Of a stretch of DNA of 43,626 nt, positions 31,582 to 38,594 are shown one piece after another. Source of the DNA: a virus. Made by a program: the position numbers and the translations under genes. The notes beneath the pieces were generated by a model, which saw nothing but the letters and a program-made list of their open reading frames with translations, did not search any database and was not told the DNA's origin. The stretch spans positions 1-43,626 of the IMG/VR virus record IMGVR_UViG_3300042691_037514; one strand, 5' to 3'. Every line of letters begins with the position of its first letter. Positions within the stretch are counted from its first letter, which is position 1.

Positions 31582-32565
31582 ATGGCTTTCAAGAAAGCTG
31601 AGCGTCGTCAGGCGTATCTAAAGCTAGCCCTAACCGGGCCGTCCGGCGCCGGTAAAACGATGTCGGCCCTCCTAATTGCATCGGGTATGGGGAAGAAGAT
31701 CGCGTTAATGGACACGGAGAACAAGTCCGCGTCTCTGTACGCAACGGAGTTTGATTTCGACACCTCTGAAATAGATCCCCCCTACACCGTTGAGAAGTAC
31801 ACCCTGGCAATCGACGATGCGGTGAGGGGGGGGTACGATGTCCTGGTTATCGACTCCCTAACCCACGTCTGGAAGGGCACTGGCGGCCTTCTTGAACAAA
31901 AGGAGGCCCTAGATGCCCGAGGTCGTGGGAACTCCTATACCAACTGGGCCTCAATCACGAAGGCGCACAACACACTTATCGCAAAGATTTTAAACAGCGA
32001 CATCCACATCATCGCCACCATGCGGTCAAAGCAGGACTATATCCTGGTCGACAAAGACGGGAAGCAGGTCCCCAAGAAGGTGGGCATGGCCCCCGAGCAG
32101 CGCGACGGCATGGAGTACGAGTTCACCGCTGTTTTAGATATGGCGATGAATCACTCTGCCGAGGCGTCCAAGGACAGAACAAGGTTGTTCGATGGGAAGG
32201 TTTTTACACCATCCAAAAAAACTGGCGAAGAATTGATGGCGTGGCTTCAAAGCGGCAAGCCGATGGAAAAACCCGTCGCCAACCCAGCGGTAGAGCTCTT
32301 ACCCAAAGAAGAAATATCATCCGAGTTGGCGGCCCGACGAGCCGATGAGGGCCTGGGCGTAAAAGCTATAAAGGCGGTGACGGAGAAGCAACTCTTTCGC
32401 CTTCACGCGATCCGAAAATCTGCCGGCTACGACGAGGATGAGGTTCGGGGTTGGATACACAAAAAGTACGGCATCGACCGCGACGAAGATTTAAAGCGCC
32501 ACCAATATGACGAGATTTGTAACTACATGCTCAACAACAAAAAGGATCAGCCGAGCATGAATTAG
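31582..32565 (+). CDS. Sak4-like (AAA_24) recombination ATPase
   Basis: A 327-residue protein. Walker A GPSGAGKT (19-26), Walker B YDVLVIDSL (85-93) and a RecA-like core match the AAA_24 / Sak4 phage recombinase family (RecA/Rad51-like single-strand annealing proteins). The C-terminal 70 residues form an additional helical domain (VTEKQLFRLHAIRKSAGYDEDEVRGW). Likely function is strand annealing in replication or repair. First gene rightward from the switch region. Confidence 0.8.
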   Translation: MAFKKAERRQAYLKLALTGPSGAGKTMSALLIASGMGKKIALMDTENKSASLYATEFDFDTSEIDPPYTVEKYTLAIDDAVRGGYDVLVIDSLTHVWKGTGGLLEQKEALDARGRGNSYTNWASITKAHNTLIAKILNSDIHIIATMRSKQDYILVDKDGKQVPKKVGMAPEQRDGMEYEFTAVLDMAMNHSAEASKDRTRLFDGKVFTPSKKTGEELMAWLQSGKPMEKPVANPAVELLPKEEISSELAARRADEGLGVKAIKAVTEKQLFRLHAIRKSAGYDEDEVRGWIHKKYGIDRDEDLKRHQYDEICNYMLNNKKDQPSMN

Positions 32566-32626
32566 TTTTTCATAGTAACGGGTTCCCCTTCGCCTGCTTC
32601 GCACACACTCTTGGGGGGACGTAAGT

Positions 32627-32658
32627 GGCGCACCACTTGATGACTAGGGTGATGTGCC
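32627..32658. repeat. Dispersed hairpin with TTGATGNCTAG loop, copy 2
   Basis: GGCGCA (32627-32632) pairs with TGTGCC (32653-32658), with one G-T, and CAC pairs with GTG inside. The loop has TTGATGACTAG. The gap 32566-32780 holds this hairpin and nothing else I can assign. Confidence 0.45.
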
Positions 32659-32780
32659 AGCCCGTTTATCGATGATTTGCGGATTACGATTTTGTAATGT
32701 TGAGGCTTGTGGCCGCCAAAAAGTTTTCTTAATGCAGAGAAGGAGAAAGGCCGAAGAAAAAATCACAGTGAGGTGAACCA

Positions 32781-33707
32781 TTGAACTTCAGGACTTTCAC
32801 GGAGCAGTTTCTCCAGAAGCGGCGAGTCCTAGTCTTATCAAAAGAGATTTCACCTTCCACATTCCACAGCGATTGTATCCGGTTAGAGAAGCTAACCCCC
32901 GCGTTCGCTTCATACCGAATAGACGCAATATCCTCACTACACGTCGATAGATTTTTAGATTTCTTAATATTAAACGGAAAGAGCCCGGCCACGAGGAACC
33001 GCTACAGGGCGCTTCTTCATACGATCTTTAAATACTCCATCCGTATGGGTGTGTGTACCTTAAACCCGGTGGCGGAAATTCCTATCCTCTCCGAACGCGT
33101 GAAAGTTCGGCGCGTGGATTATTGGAAATCCGAACACGAGATAGATGCCTACATCGAACACGCTTACCACTACCGCGAGGTGTTCGGCGTCGGGGCCGCG
33201 ATCCTTTGCCTGGGCGGTTGTCGTATTAGCGAGCTTCTCGCGCTGAAGTGGGGGGACGTTGAGTGGGACATGGGCTATATCCGCATCCGGCGAATCGTGG
33301 AACGGCACACCAACACCATTCACGAACGAACCAAAGGGCAAAAGAGTGGCGGGGAATACCAAATGCTCATGTTCCCAAGGCTTCGGGAACTACTTACCGA
33401 CTGGATGAAACGCACGCCGTTTAAGCGAGACGAGGATTTCATCATCCGTGATGTAAAGGGCGCGCACCTATCTTACGACGTTTATCACAAGCACCATAAC
33501 CGCATCATCGCTCGAGCTGGGCTAAAGCGGATTACGCTTCACGATCTGCGCAGGACCTTTGCTTCCGCCGCGGAACGCGCTGGGTTTCACAAAGCTGAGA
33601 TTGGTGAGCTCTTGGGCCATGAGACTTTATCGGCGACGGAGGCGTACACCAGGGTGGATGTGGGCCATCTCTTAGATAAGGGGAAGCGGGTAAGGTTCGG
33701 GACTTAG
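32781..33707 (+). CDS. Tyrosine-recombinase integrase
   Basis: A 308-residue protein, TTG start after GAGGTG. Residues 1-95 are the core-binding (SAM-like) domain, with TFTEQFLQKRRVLV and ATRNRYRALLHTIF. The catalytic domain has R148 in GGCRISELLALKWGDV, a lysine around 185-188, H254 and R257 in HDLRRTFASAA, H280 in LLGHETLSA and nucleophile Y289. All residues are present. It integrates the phage at the attP site downstream, which shows the phage is temperate. Gene order int, lipoprotein, attP. Confidence 0.92.
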   Translation: MNFRTFTEQFLQKRRVLVLSKEISPSTFHSDCIRLEKLTPAFASYRIDAISSLHVDRFLDFLILNGKSPATRNRYRALLHTIFKYSIRMGVCTLNPVAEIPILSERVKVRRVDYWKSEHEIDAYIEHAYHYREVFGVGAAILCLGGCRISELLALKWGDVEWDMGYIRIRRIVERHTNTIHERTKGQKSGGEYQMLMFPRLRELLTDWMKRTPFKRDEDFIIRDVKGAHLSYDVYHKHHNRIIARAGLKRITLHDLRRTFASAAERAGFHKAEIGELLGHETLSATEAYTRVDVGHLLDKGKRVRFGT

Positions 33708-34336
33708 CGGCCGTAGATTTTGATTTCGGAGAGATAGAGGCTCGGGGTTCCGCCGTATCCGCCCGTTCCGTTGTAGGTCATGTTGAGCCGGACCCAAAGG
33801 GCGCAGTCGGTGTTGGTGAGATCGGAGTTGATGATTGCATCTCCGTTCGTAAACGCAGAGGGGCTTACGTTGTGGCTCGTGACCCAGGTGCCGTCGCTAC
33901 CGTTTGTTGAATCGTCCGAGAATTCGATCACGAGATCGGCCAAGGCGTAAGTGTCGGTGTAATCGTTGTAGAGGCGAATCTCTTTGATGTCTGTTTCCTG
34001 CTGAAGCTTGAAGGCGAGCTTTAGCGTATCGCCCACGAGGACCATGCCGGTCGTCATGAACGTTGAGAAGGAATTATCAATCGCGTTGGCCAAGGGGTAA
34101 CTCGAATGCACGGAAACCGTTCCAGAGCTTGCGGCTTGCGCGATAGTTTGCGCGTTCAAGTGACTGGCCGGGCAGCTCGTGACGGTGGTAGTGACCGGCG
34201 GGGACCCACCGGAATTGGAATCCGCGGCTCGCTCGCCGTCTCCGTCATCGTTGGTAACGGGTGCCTCGGGGAGTTGAATTTGACCGCATCCGGCGAGCGC
34301 TAGAAGAAAAAACATTAACGCTTTCATAGACTTCAT
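33704..34336 (-). CDS. Secreted lipoprotein with discoidin-like domain (lysogenic conversion candidate)
   Basis: ATG 34336 is chosen; a TTG at 34348 is possible. The 210-residue product has a lipoprotein signal (MKSMKALMFFLLALAGC, lipobox LALAGC, Gly at +2). A low-complexity linker follows. The C-terminal about 140 residues resemble a discoidin/F5/8 type C-like domain: AIDNSFSTFMTTG, IKEIRLYNDYTDTYALADLVIEFSDD and SEIKIYGR. Such domains bind sugars or peptides. Located between int and attP and facing the opposite way, with its own expression, a typical place for conversion genes. Confidence 0.72.
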   Translation of the reverse strand: MKSMKALMFFLLALAGCGQIQLPEAPVTNDDGDGERAADSNSGGSPPVTTTVTSCPASHLNAQTIAQAASSGTVSVHSSYPLANAIDNSFSTFMTTGMVLVGDTLKLAFKLQQETDIKEIRLYNDYTDTYALADLVIEFSDDSTNGSDGTWVTSHNVSPSAFTNGDAIINSDLTNTDCALWVRLNMTYNGTGGYGGTPSLYLSEIKIYGR

Positions 34337-34463
34337 TATAAGGACCAAAAGCGCTGGAATTATGAAGGGGATCGAACAATTAGGATTAGTGTCGTGATAT
34401 CGAGGGGTTGGGATCGAAGAATCTCGCTAGTCCCCTTTATGTTGGGGGAAATCCTGTTGACTG

Positions 34464-34479
34464 GACCAACGGTTTGGTC
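34464..34479. promoter_or_regulatory. Inverted repeat in the int-attP gap
   Basis: GGACCAA-type arms GACCAA (34464-34469) and TTGGTC (34474-34479) around a 4-base spacer follow TTGACT at 34457-34462. It may be an operator at a weak promoter or an integrase arm site. The 34337-34715 gap otherwise contains the attP core. Confidence 0.35.
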
Positions 34480-34623
34480 AAAGAATCAAGCCCTAACATT
34501 TAACCCCGTTCAAATCCCGGCAAGGACTTGAGCGAGGCAGGGGACCAGCGACATGCTTCAATCTTTAAAGTTTTTTCACCCTCCAATCAACGCGGAAATT
34601 TGTGTCCGCGAAAATAAATTAAA

Positions 34624-34684
34624 TAGCTGGGGACGGGATCGAACCGCCGACCAAAGGATTATGATTCCTTTTAAAATCCTTTGG
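34624..34684 (-). other. attP core: 3' half of a CAU tRNA gene
   Basis: On the minus strand 34670-34624 reads as a tRNA 3' half: anticodon stem (34670-34666 and 34658-34654), loop with anticodon CAU at 34663-34661, variable loop, T-arm with TTCGATC (34643-34637), and acceptor strand CCCAGCT ending at 34625. No matching 5' half (AGCTGGG) is found upstream, so the tRNA is incomplete. The anticodon stem forms a 6-bp inverted repeat (34653-34658, 34666-34671) with a 7-base spacer, the classic integrase core with crossover in the anticodon loop. A further 10-bp inverted repeat spans 34651-34660 and 34675-34684. It replaces a host elongator Met or Ile2 tRNA 3' end on integration. Confidence 0.72.
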
Positions 34685-34715
34685 ATTACCGCTGCTTCTG
34701 GGAGGGCGTGAGAAA

Positions 34716-34952
34716 ATGCCGCACCAGAAAAATGTCTTATCGGTACTCTCCCGAATTTTATTAAATTCATACGGCCCGGATTTCCCCGCCGATGAAGTCG
34801 CAATTCTAAGTTTCAAAGCGTTGGACGAGCTCGGGGCCATCAACTGGTTCCGCGTCGATCCCGACGATTCAATGTTTCAAATTGTGGATGGTGCTGAGCC
34901 ACATGGCCCTTTGGTCCGGACGTTCGCCGGGCAAGACGTGGTGTCTAAGTGA
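34716..34952 (+). CDS. Hypothetical small protein
   Basis: A 78-residue protein starting MPHQKNVLSVLSRILLN. GGAGGG lies upstream but rather far. The sequence is balanced alpha/beta with DELGAINWFRVDPDDSM, and there is no known motif. First of the replication-region genes after attP. Confidence 0.45.
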   Translation: MPHQKNVLSVLSRILLNSYGPDFPADEVAILSFKALDELGAINWFRVDPDDSMFQIVDGAEPHGPLVRTFAGQDVVSK

Positions 34953-35013
34953 GGTTGCGCCGCAAGATCGCAGCTTACACCAAAGGGTAGATTTTTATTT
35001 TGAGGGGTTCACG

Positions 35014-35097
35014 TTGGGAGTTATCGAATCATGCATACACCTCGTAGCGATTTACCTCGTCACGAGAGCGGTGATCATCTTCACGCTTAGGGATTAG
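35014..35097 (+). CDS. Possible membrane micro-ORF
   Basis: TTG at 35014 follows GAGGGG and gives a 27-residue peptide with a hydrophobic segment (CIHLVAIYLVTRAVIIF). Small and without clear conservation evidence. Confidence 0.25.
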   Translation: MGVIESCIHLVAIYLVTRAVIIFTLRD

Positions 35098-35128
35098 CAG
35101 CAACGAACGGTTGTGGTTGGGGGACAAC

Positions 35129-35917
35129 TTGGCGAATCGACTTACTGACACCGAGAAGTGGAAGCGGGAGAACTTTCAAGAGCTCTCTCCAGCTATGAAG
35201 CTCGCTTCCTTCTACGTCTACGACAACTGCGACCATTGCGGTATCTGGCACCCGAACTTCACTTTAATGAGCTTCCAGATAAAACTCGAGATACGCCGCG
35301 AGGAATTCTTCGAGTGTTTCAAGGATAAGATAGTCCCCCTCCCTAACGGCGCTCTTTGGTTCCCCTCCTTCATCGATTTTCAATACAAGGGCAAGCTCAA
35401 CCCTAAAAACAAAGCCCACTATGCGGTGATTGAGAAGATGAGGAAGTTTGGGATTGATTTGCTCTCCAACACCAAGGGCCTTGCAAGCCCCTTCGAAGGG
35501 GCATCGAAGCCCCCCTTAGAGACCTCCCATGGGAGGTCCAAGGATCAGGATCAGGAGAAGGAGTTGGAGAAGGAAAAGGAAAAGAAGGGGAGTGCAGAGG
35601 GGAAACAACAAACCGGCGCACTTCCCGAATTCCAAGACGTATCGGGCTTCGAAATTCTCGACACCGTTTCTCACCGCGGGCAGAACGCGTGGGTGAAAGC
35701 GTACGGCGTCGAGCTTATCCGCAGTGAGCTACCCAAAGCGTTCGCGCATTGGGAGAGCGACGACGCCCGAAGGTGGCAAGGCGATGTCGTCAGATTTTTA
35801 CGCAATTGGTTTAAGAATGCTTCGGAAGGAAAGTTTAAAGCCCCCTCACGCGTGCCAGACATCAATTGGGACAACGTATTCGCGAAAGATGGACCGGAGG
35901 GTGTCGATGACGGATGA
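35129..35917 (+). CDS. Phage replication initiator/primosomal protein
   Basis: TTG at 35129 after GGGGGA is chosen because the resulting start MANRLTDTEKWKRENFQELS matches the conserved beginning of many phage replication proteins. Next, ASFYVYDNCDHCGIWHPNFTLMSFQI is the winged-helix part. A linker with KDQDQEKELEKEKEKKGS separates this from a C-terminal DnaD/DnaB-like domain near residues 175-250 (FRNWFKNASEGKF). Upstream in-frame TTG codons (35111) are less likely. It should recognise the phage origin and load helicase. Confidence 0.78.
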   Translation: MANRLTDTEKWKRENFQELSPAMKLASFYVYDNCDHCGIWHPNFTLMSFQIKLEIRREEFFECFKDKIVPLPNGALWFPSFIDFQYKGKLNPKNKAHYAVIEKMRKFGIDLLSNTKGLASPFEGASKPPLETSHGRSKDQDQEKELEKEKEKKGSAEGKQQTGALPEFQDVSGFEILDTVSHRGQNAWVKAYGVELIRSELPKAFAHWESDDARRWQGDVVRFLRNWFKNASEGKFKAPSRVPDINWDNVFAKDGPEGVDDG

Positions 35918-36365
35918 AGCGTTTAAAACGCATTTAAAACGATTACAGGGGCAATGGCCGAATTCTTACGGCGAGGAACGCGCGAAAATTATTTTTCATG
36001 CGTTTAAACACGTAAGTGACATCGACTTCGCCGAAGCGGTGACGGAGTGTATTGCGAACCATCGCGCTGCTCCACTCGTGAAAGAGCTCGACCGCGAGTT
36101 GCAGGAAGTGCAGAAGCGTAACGCGTCGGATCGAATCTATCGAGGGTTGGGTGCTGCTGGCGTTGGTGGAGCGATCTCCCAAGCGGCCGCTGCGAATAAG
36201 ACCGCGGACAAGGAGTTCGTGAAGGCGTGCATGAAGTTGTGGAAGGACTACACAGGAGGCCGCATCAACCATATGCAGTATATGCAGGGTTGCGATTACT
36301 TGGACCAGGCGGCGGGATTGTATCGCCGGCCCATTGGGAAAGATGCGGCGGCTGGGATAGATTGA
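35907..36365 (+). CDS. Putative helicase loader-type protein
   Basis: ATG at 35907, after GGAGGG at 35896, overlaps the replication gene by 11 bases. An upstream frame extends to 35724 but this is a shadow. The 152-residue helical protein starts MTDEAFKTHLKRLQGQWPN and has FAEAVTECIANHRAAPLVKELDREL, a pattern seen in phage helicase-loader proteins of the G39P type. Position after the replication protein supports this, but identity is uncertain. Confidence 0.55.
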   Translation: MTDEAFKTHLKRLQGQWPNSYGEERAKIIFHAFKHVSDIDFAEAVTECIANHRAAPLVKELDRELQEVQKRNASDRIYRGLGAAGVGGAISQAAAANKTADKEFVKACMKLWKDYTGGRINHMQYMQGCDYLDQAAGLYRRPIGKDAAAGID

Positions 36366-36463
36366 AAAGCGAATTGCTGCGGTGGCGTGGGAAGCTGTCG
36401 GTAAGGGTGAGGCGGTACCTAAATAGGGCCGTAGTAATTCCTGAGACTGGAGACACGCTATGA
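36362..36463 (+). CDS. Small Arg-rich protein
   Basis: A 33-residue ORF with TTG start overlapping the previous stop (TTGA). It is very basic (KSELLRWRGKLSVRVRRYLNR). May be a coupled small DNA-binding peptide or a chance ORF. Confidence 0.3.
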   Translation: MKSELLRWRGKLSVRVRRYLNRAVVIPETGDTL

Positions 36464-36604
36464 AATAGGACGGGCATTAGTCGGCACCCGCAAGGGCGCG
36501 CGTAAAATCCTAGAATCTGGTGTGAGGCCAGCACCGACTTTTGAACCCCGATGCCGGAGTAGCGCCCGGCCCGCAGCTTTATAAGAATGCGGTAAGATCA
36601 TGGC
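36464..36604 (+). ncRNA. Candidate structured RNA / leader upstream of the modification module
   Basis: A 141-base noncoding stretch rich in complementary segments: CTGG/CCAG around 36514-36530, CGGCA (near 36481) with TGCCG (near 36551), and GCCGG with CCGGC near 36555-36570. It lies between the replication genes and the Com-like gene. No known riboswitch motif was recognised. Confidence 0.3.
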
Positions 36605-36826
36605 ATGCGCCTATTCGAATTCCACTGTAAGCGATGCGAATCCTACGTCGATTCCGCGGAGCCGGTCGTTATCTGCCCGAATTGCCAGAGTGAGGAAATC
36701 ACCGTCACCTACTACGAAGAGATGACGATTCGGCGATTAGTTCGTAGAATGGCGGACATTGAGGCGGAATTGAAACGCATCATCGCACTAATCGACGAGG
36801 ATGATCACGAGGCGACGGATCATTGA
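36605..36826 (+). CDS. Com-like zinc-ribbon protein
   Basis: A 73-residue protein with CKRC at residue 8 and CPNC at residue 24, a zinc ribbon with 12 bases-equivalent residues between, followed by a charged helix (IRRLVRRMADIEAELKRII). Mu Com, a translational activator of the mom gene, is a similarly small zinc-ribbon protein beginning with CxxC. Size and position before a GNAT gene fit, but the Com identity is inference. FmdB-type ribbons are an alternative. Confidence 0.55.
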   Translation: MRLFEFHCKRCESYVDSAEPVVICPNCQSEEITVTYYEEMTIRRLVRRMADIEAELKRIIALIDEDDHEATDH

Positions 36827-37020
36827 GGGAGAAGAGTTACATCAATTGGATCTGCCGGAGTTGTCACTGCTTCAATCTCATCGAACGAACGCATTGCCGA
36901 CACTGCGGAGGAGATAAACTTGGAAACCACCGCCCAACCCAACCAACCAGTAATTCATTGCCGATACGACCGACTGGTCCCGGTGGGGGAACTACGGCCG
37001 TACCCAAAAAATCGGAATGA
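36823..37020 (+). CDS. RanBP2-type zinc finger protein
   Basis: A 65-residue protein with TTG start overlapping the previous stop. W9-x-C11-x2-C14-x3-N18-x6-C25-x2-C28 matches exactly the RanBP2 zinc-finger pattern, which in eukaryotes binds single-stranded RNA or ubiquitin. The remaining residues are a Pro/Thr-rich tail that overlaps the ParB-like gene by about 100 bases. That overlap means part of the tail may be non-functional. Confidence 0.55.
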   Translation: MREKSYINWICRSCHCFNLIERTHCRHCGGDKLGNHRPTQPTSNSLPIRPTGPGGGTTAVPKKSE

Positions 37021-37486
37021 GCATAGCCCGGAGCAGATAGCACGCCTCGCACTTCTGTTGAGGTATCAAGGAATCCGCGCGCCGATAGTGGTGGCGAGTG
37101 ATCCGTATTGCTGGATTGCAAAAGGTCACGGCACGCTAGAGGCGATAAAGTTTAACGGGTGGACGCACGCGCCGGTTGTGGACCAGCACTTTGAAAGCGA
37201 GGAGCAGCTATACGCGTACGTGCAATCGGACAACGCGATTGCAGAATGGGCTCGGCTGAACATTGAGGGTATCAACGCGGACCTACCCGACCTCGGCCCT
37301 GACTTCGATATCGACATGCTGGGGATAAAGGATTTCGTACTCGAGCCGGCGGAAAAGGACGAGCCGGCACCACTAGACTTGTCGGAGCAGTTGTTGGTGG
37401 TGGTAGAGTGCCAAACAGAGATTGAGCAACGGGAGATTTTTGAGGAGTTGGTCGGAAGGGGATTAAAATGCAAAGTCATGTCGTAA
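36920..37486 (+). CDS. ParB-like nuclease-domain protein
   Basis: A 188-residue protein, TTG start after GGAGGAGAT. LVPVGELRPYPKNRNEHSPEQIARLALLLRYQG and GHGTLEAIKFNGW match the ParB/Srx nucleotide-binding core. CTP binding and hydrolysis or nuclease action occur in the family. There is no partner ParA. Stand-alone ParB-like proteins are found in phages beside DNA-modification genes. It overlaps the ATPase gene by 19 bases. Confidence 0.82.
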   Translation: METTAQPNQPVIHCRYDRLVPVGELRPYPKNRNEHSPEQIARLALLLRYQGIRAPIVVASDPYCWIAKGHGTLEAIKFNGWTHAPVVDQHFESEEQLYAYVQSDNAIAEWARLNIEGINADLPDLGPDFDIDMLGIKDFVLEPAEKDEPAPLDLSEQLLVVVECQTEIEQREIFEELVGRGLKCKVMS

Positions 37487-38151
37487 GACTCACAAGTGAA
37501 GTTCCTCTAACTTTCCGCACGCAAAAGGCTGCGGACAGCGTGAATCTTAATATTAAAGAAAAGAGCGTGCACGAGCTCAAAGTGCTCGCTGATTTCGAAT
37601 CGCCGTTTTCAGTTGGGGTGATTGTCGGATCAAGTGGTAGTGGAAAGACGACACTGGCGAAACAACTCTTTGGTATTGAGGATTACAAATTAGACCTGAC
37701 TCGCCCAATCATTGAGCAATTTCCCCACGACATGCCTTATGACGAATGCGTTGATGCCCTGACGGGGGTTGGCCTCTCTTCGATCCCTTGTTGGATTCGA
37801 CCGGCGTACACGCTTTCAAATGGGCAGCGGGCGCGTGCGGAGGCGGCTCTTAGGATTGCCACCGCAAAGCCGGGGGAAACTATAGTTTTCGACGAGTGGA
37901 CCTCTACTGTGGATCGCACCGTCGCACAAATCATGTCACATCGGCTACAAAAGGCGGTACGGGAAAAGGGGTTGCGTGTTGTGGTCTGCGCCTGTCACCA
38001 CGACGTGGTGCCGTGGCTAAACGCTGATTGGGTTGTTGATTGCAACACGGCGGAATTCTCAAAAAAAAAAGCCCACGACCAACCATTGAATTTACCGTCC
38101 GGGAGTGCGACCGAAAATCCTGGTCGTATTTTAGCAAGTATCACTATTTAA
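37468..38151 (+). CDS. ABC-type ATPase, short (unshifted) product
   Basis: A 227-residue protein. Walker A GSSGSGKT (54-61), signature LSNGQ (116-120), Walker B TIVFDEW (138-144) and the switch histidine near 177 are all present, an ABC ATPase head without membrane partners. GGAAGGGG precedes the ATG. Its last 26 residues, after KKK at the A10 tract, look non-native compared with the domain. COG2401 proteins fuse such an ATPase to an acetyltransferase, which lies here in the -1 frame. Confidence 0.75.
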   Translation: MQSHVVRLTSEVPLTFRTQKAADSVNLNIKEKSVHELKVLADFESPFSVGVIVGSSGSGKTTLAKQLFGIEDYKLDLTRPIIEQFPHDMPYDECVDALTGVGLSSIPCWIRPAYTLSNGQRARAEAALRIATAKPGETIVFDEWTSTVDRTVAQIMSHRLQKAVREKGLRVVVCACHHDVVPWLNADWVVDCNTAEFSKKKAHDQPLNLPSGSATENPGRILASITI

Positions 38152-38594
38152 ATTCTAATCTGCCGTTTGGGAAAATTTACTGCTTTGGCCTTTTCCGAGG
38201 CGACGACCAAATAGGCTTTCAGTGCTTTGCTCACTATTCCCTAAATAAAAGCCGAGAAACACTCGTCCATTCGAACCGGGTGGTGGTTCATCCCGATTAC
38301 ATCGGCGTAGGTCTGGGCATAAAATTGGCCACCGAGGGTGCACGCATAATGCACGAGCGCGGGAAGCGAGTCTGGGCTAAATTCACAAGCCCCGCGATGT
38401 ATCGCCAGCGCATCGGGCACCCTAACTGGAAATTCCTCGACCAGAAAAGGGTAACAGCAAAAAAGCAGGGCGGATCCTTTCGGGCTGTGACCTGCAAGGC
38501 GAGTGACGGGCCGAAAAGCACCGCTCGCCGAAACGAAGTGAAGCTTTGGGGTGTTAAATACTACTGGTTTGAATACGTGCCGACCCAGCGTTGA
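37468..38594 (+). CDS. ABC ATPase-GNAT fusion made by -1 slippage
   Basis: Slipping back one base on A10 (38061-38070) joins ATPase residues 1-201 to 174 residues of the -1 frame, giving about 375 residues. The downstream frame then reads SPRPTIEFTVRECDRKSWSYF and matches the GNAT-type acyltransferase part of COG2401-like proteins (ABC ATPase fused to acetyltransferase). A programmed or transcriptional slippage, or a one-base assembly error, would give the same fusion. Confidence 0.62.
38040..38594 (+). CDS. GNAT-family acyltransferase domain (Mom-like candidate), -1 frame
   Basis: The frame is open from 38040 (TTG) with no good ribosome binding site, so it is probably read as the extension of the ATPase. 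The segment KSWSYFSKYHYLNSNLP, then VVHPDYIGVGLGIKLATEGARIM, fits GNAT motif A (Q/R-x2-G-x-G/A region: YIGVGLG). Mu Mom, which makes N6-carbamoylmethyladenine, is a GNAT relative; this gene may modify DNA or RNA bases. Acceptor and donor are unknown. Confidence 0.6.
   Translation: MQHGGILKKKSPRPTIEFTVRECDRKSWSYFSKYHYLNSNLPFGKIYCFGLFRGDDQIGFQCFAHYSLNKSRETLVHSNRVVVHPDYIGVGLGIKLATEGARIMHERGKRVWAKFTSPAMYRQRIGHPNWKFLDQKRVTAKKQGGSFRAVTCKASDGPKSTARRNEVKLWGVKYYWFEYVPTQR
38059..38070 (+). promoter_or_regulatory. A10 slippage site at the ATPase-GNAT junction
   Basis: Codons of the ATPase frame read TCA AAA AAA AAA GCC, giving the A-AAA-AAA heptamer used for -1 shifts, as in the tail chaperones. The GNAT frame continues without stop through this tract. 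Confidence 0.6.

Noticed and set aside
34624-34720. Complete tRNA gene
   Set aside because: No 5' acceptor strand matching CCCAGCT and no normal D-arm; reads as an attachment-site fragment instead.
35724-35906. N-terminal extension of the helicase-loader-like ORF
   Set aside because: Lies in a different frame inside the replication gene; a strong GGAGGG site precedes ATG 35907.
36464-36604. Known riboswitch
   Set aside because: No recognisable consensus of common riboswitch classes; kept only as candidate structure.
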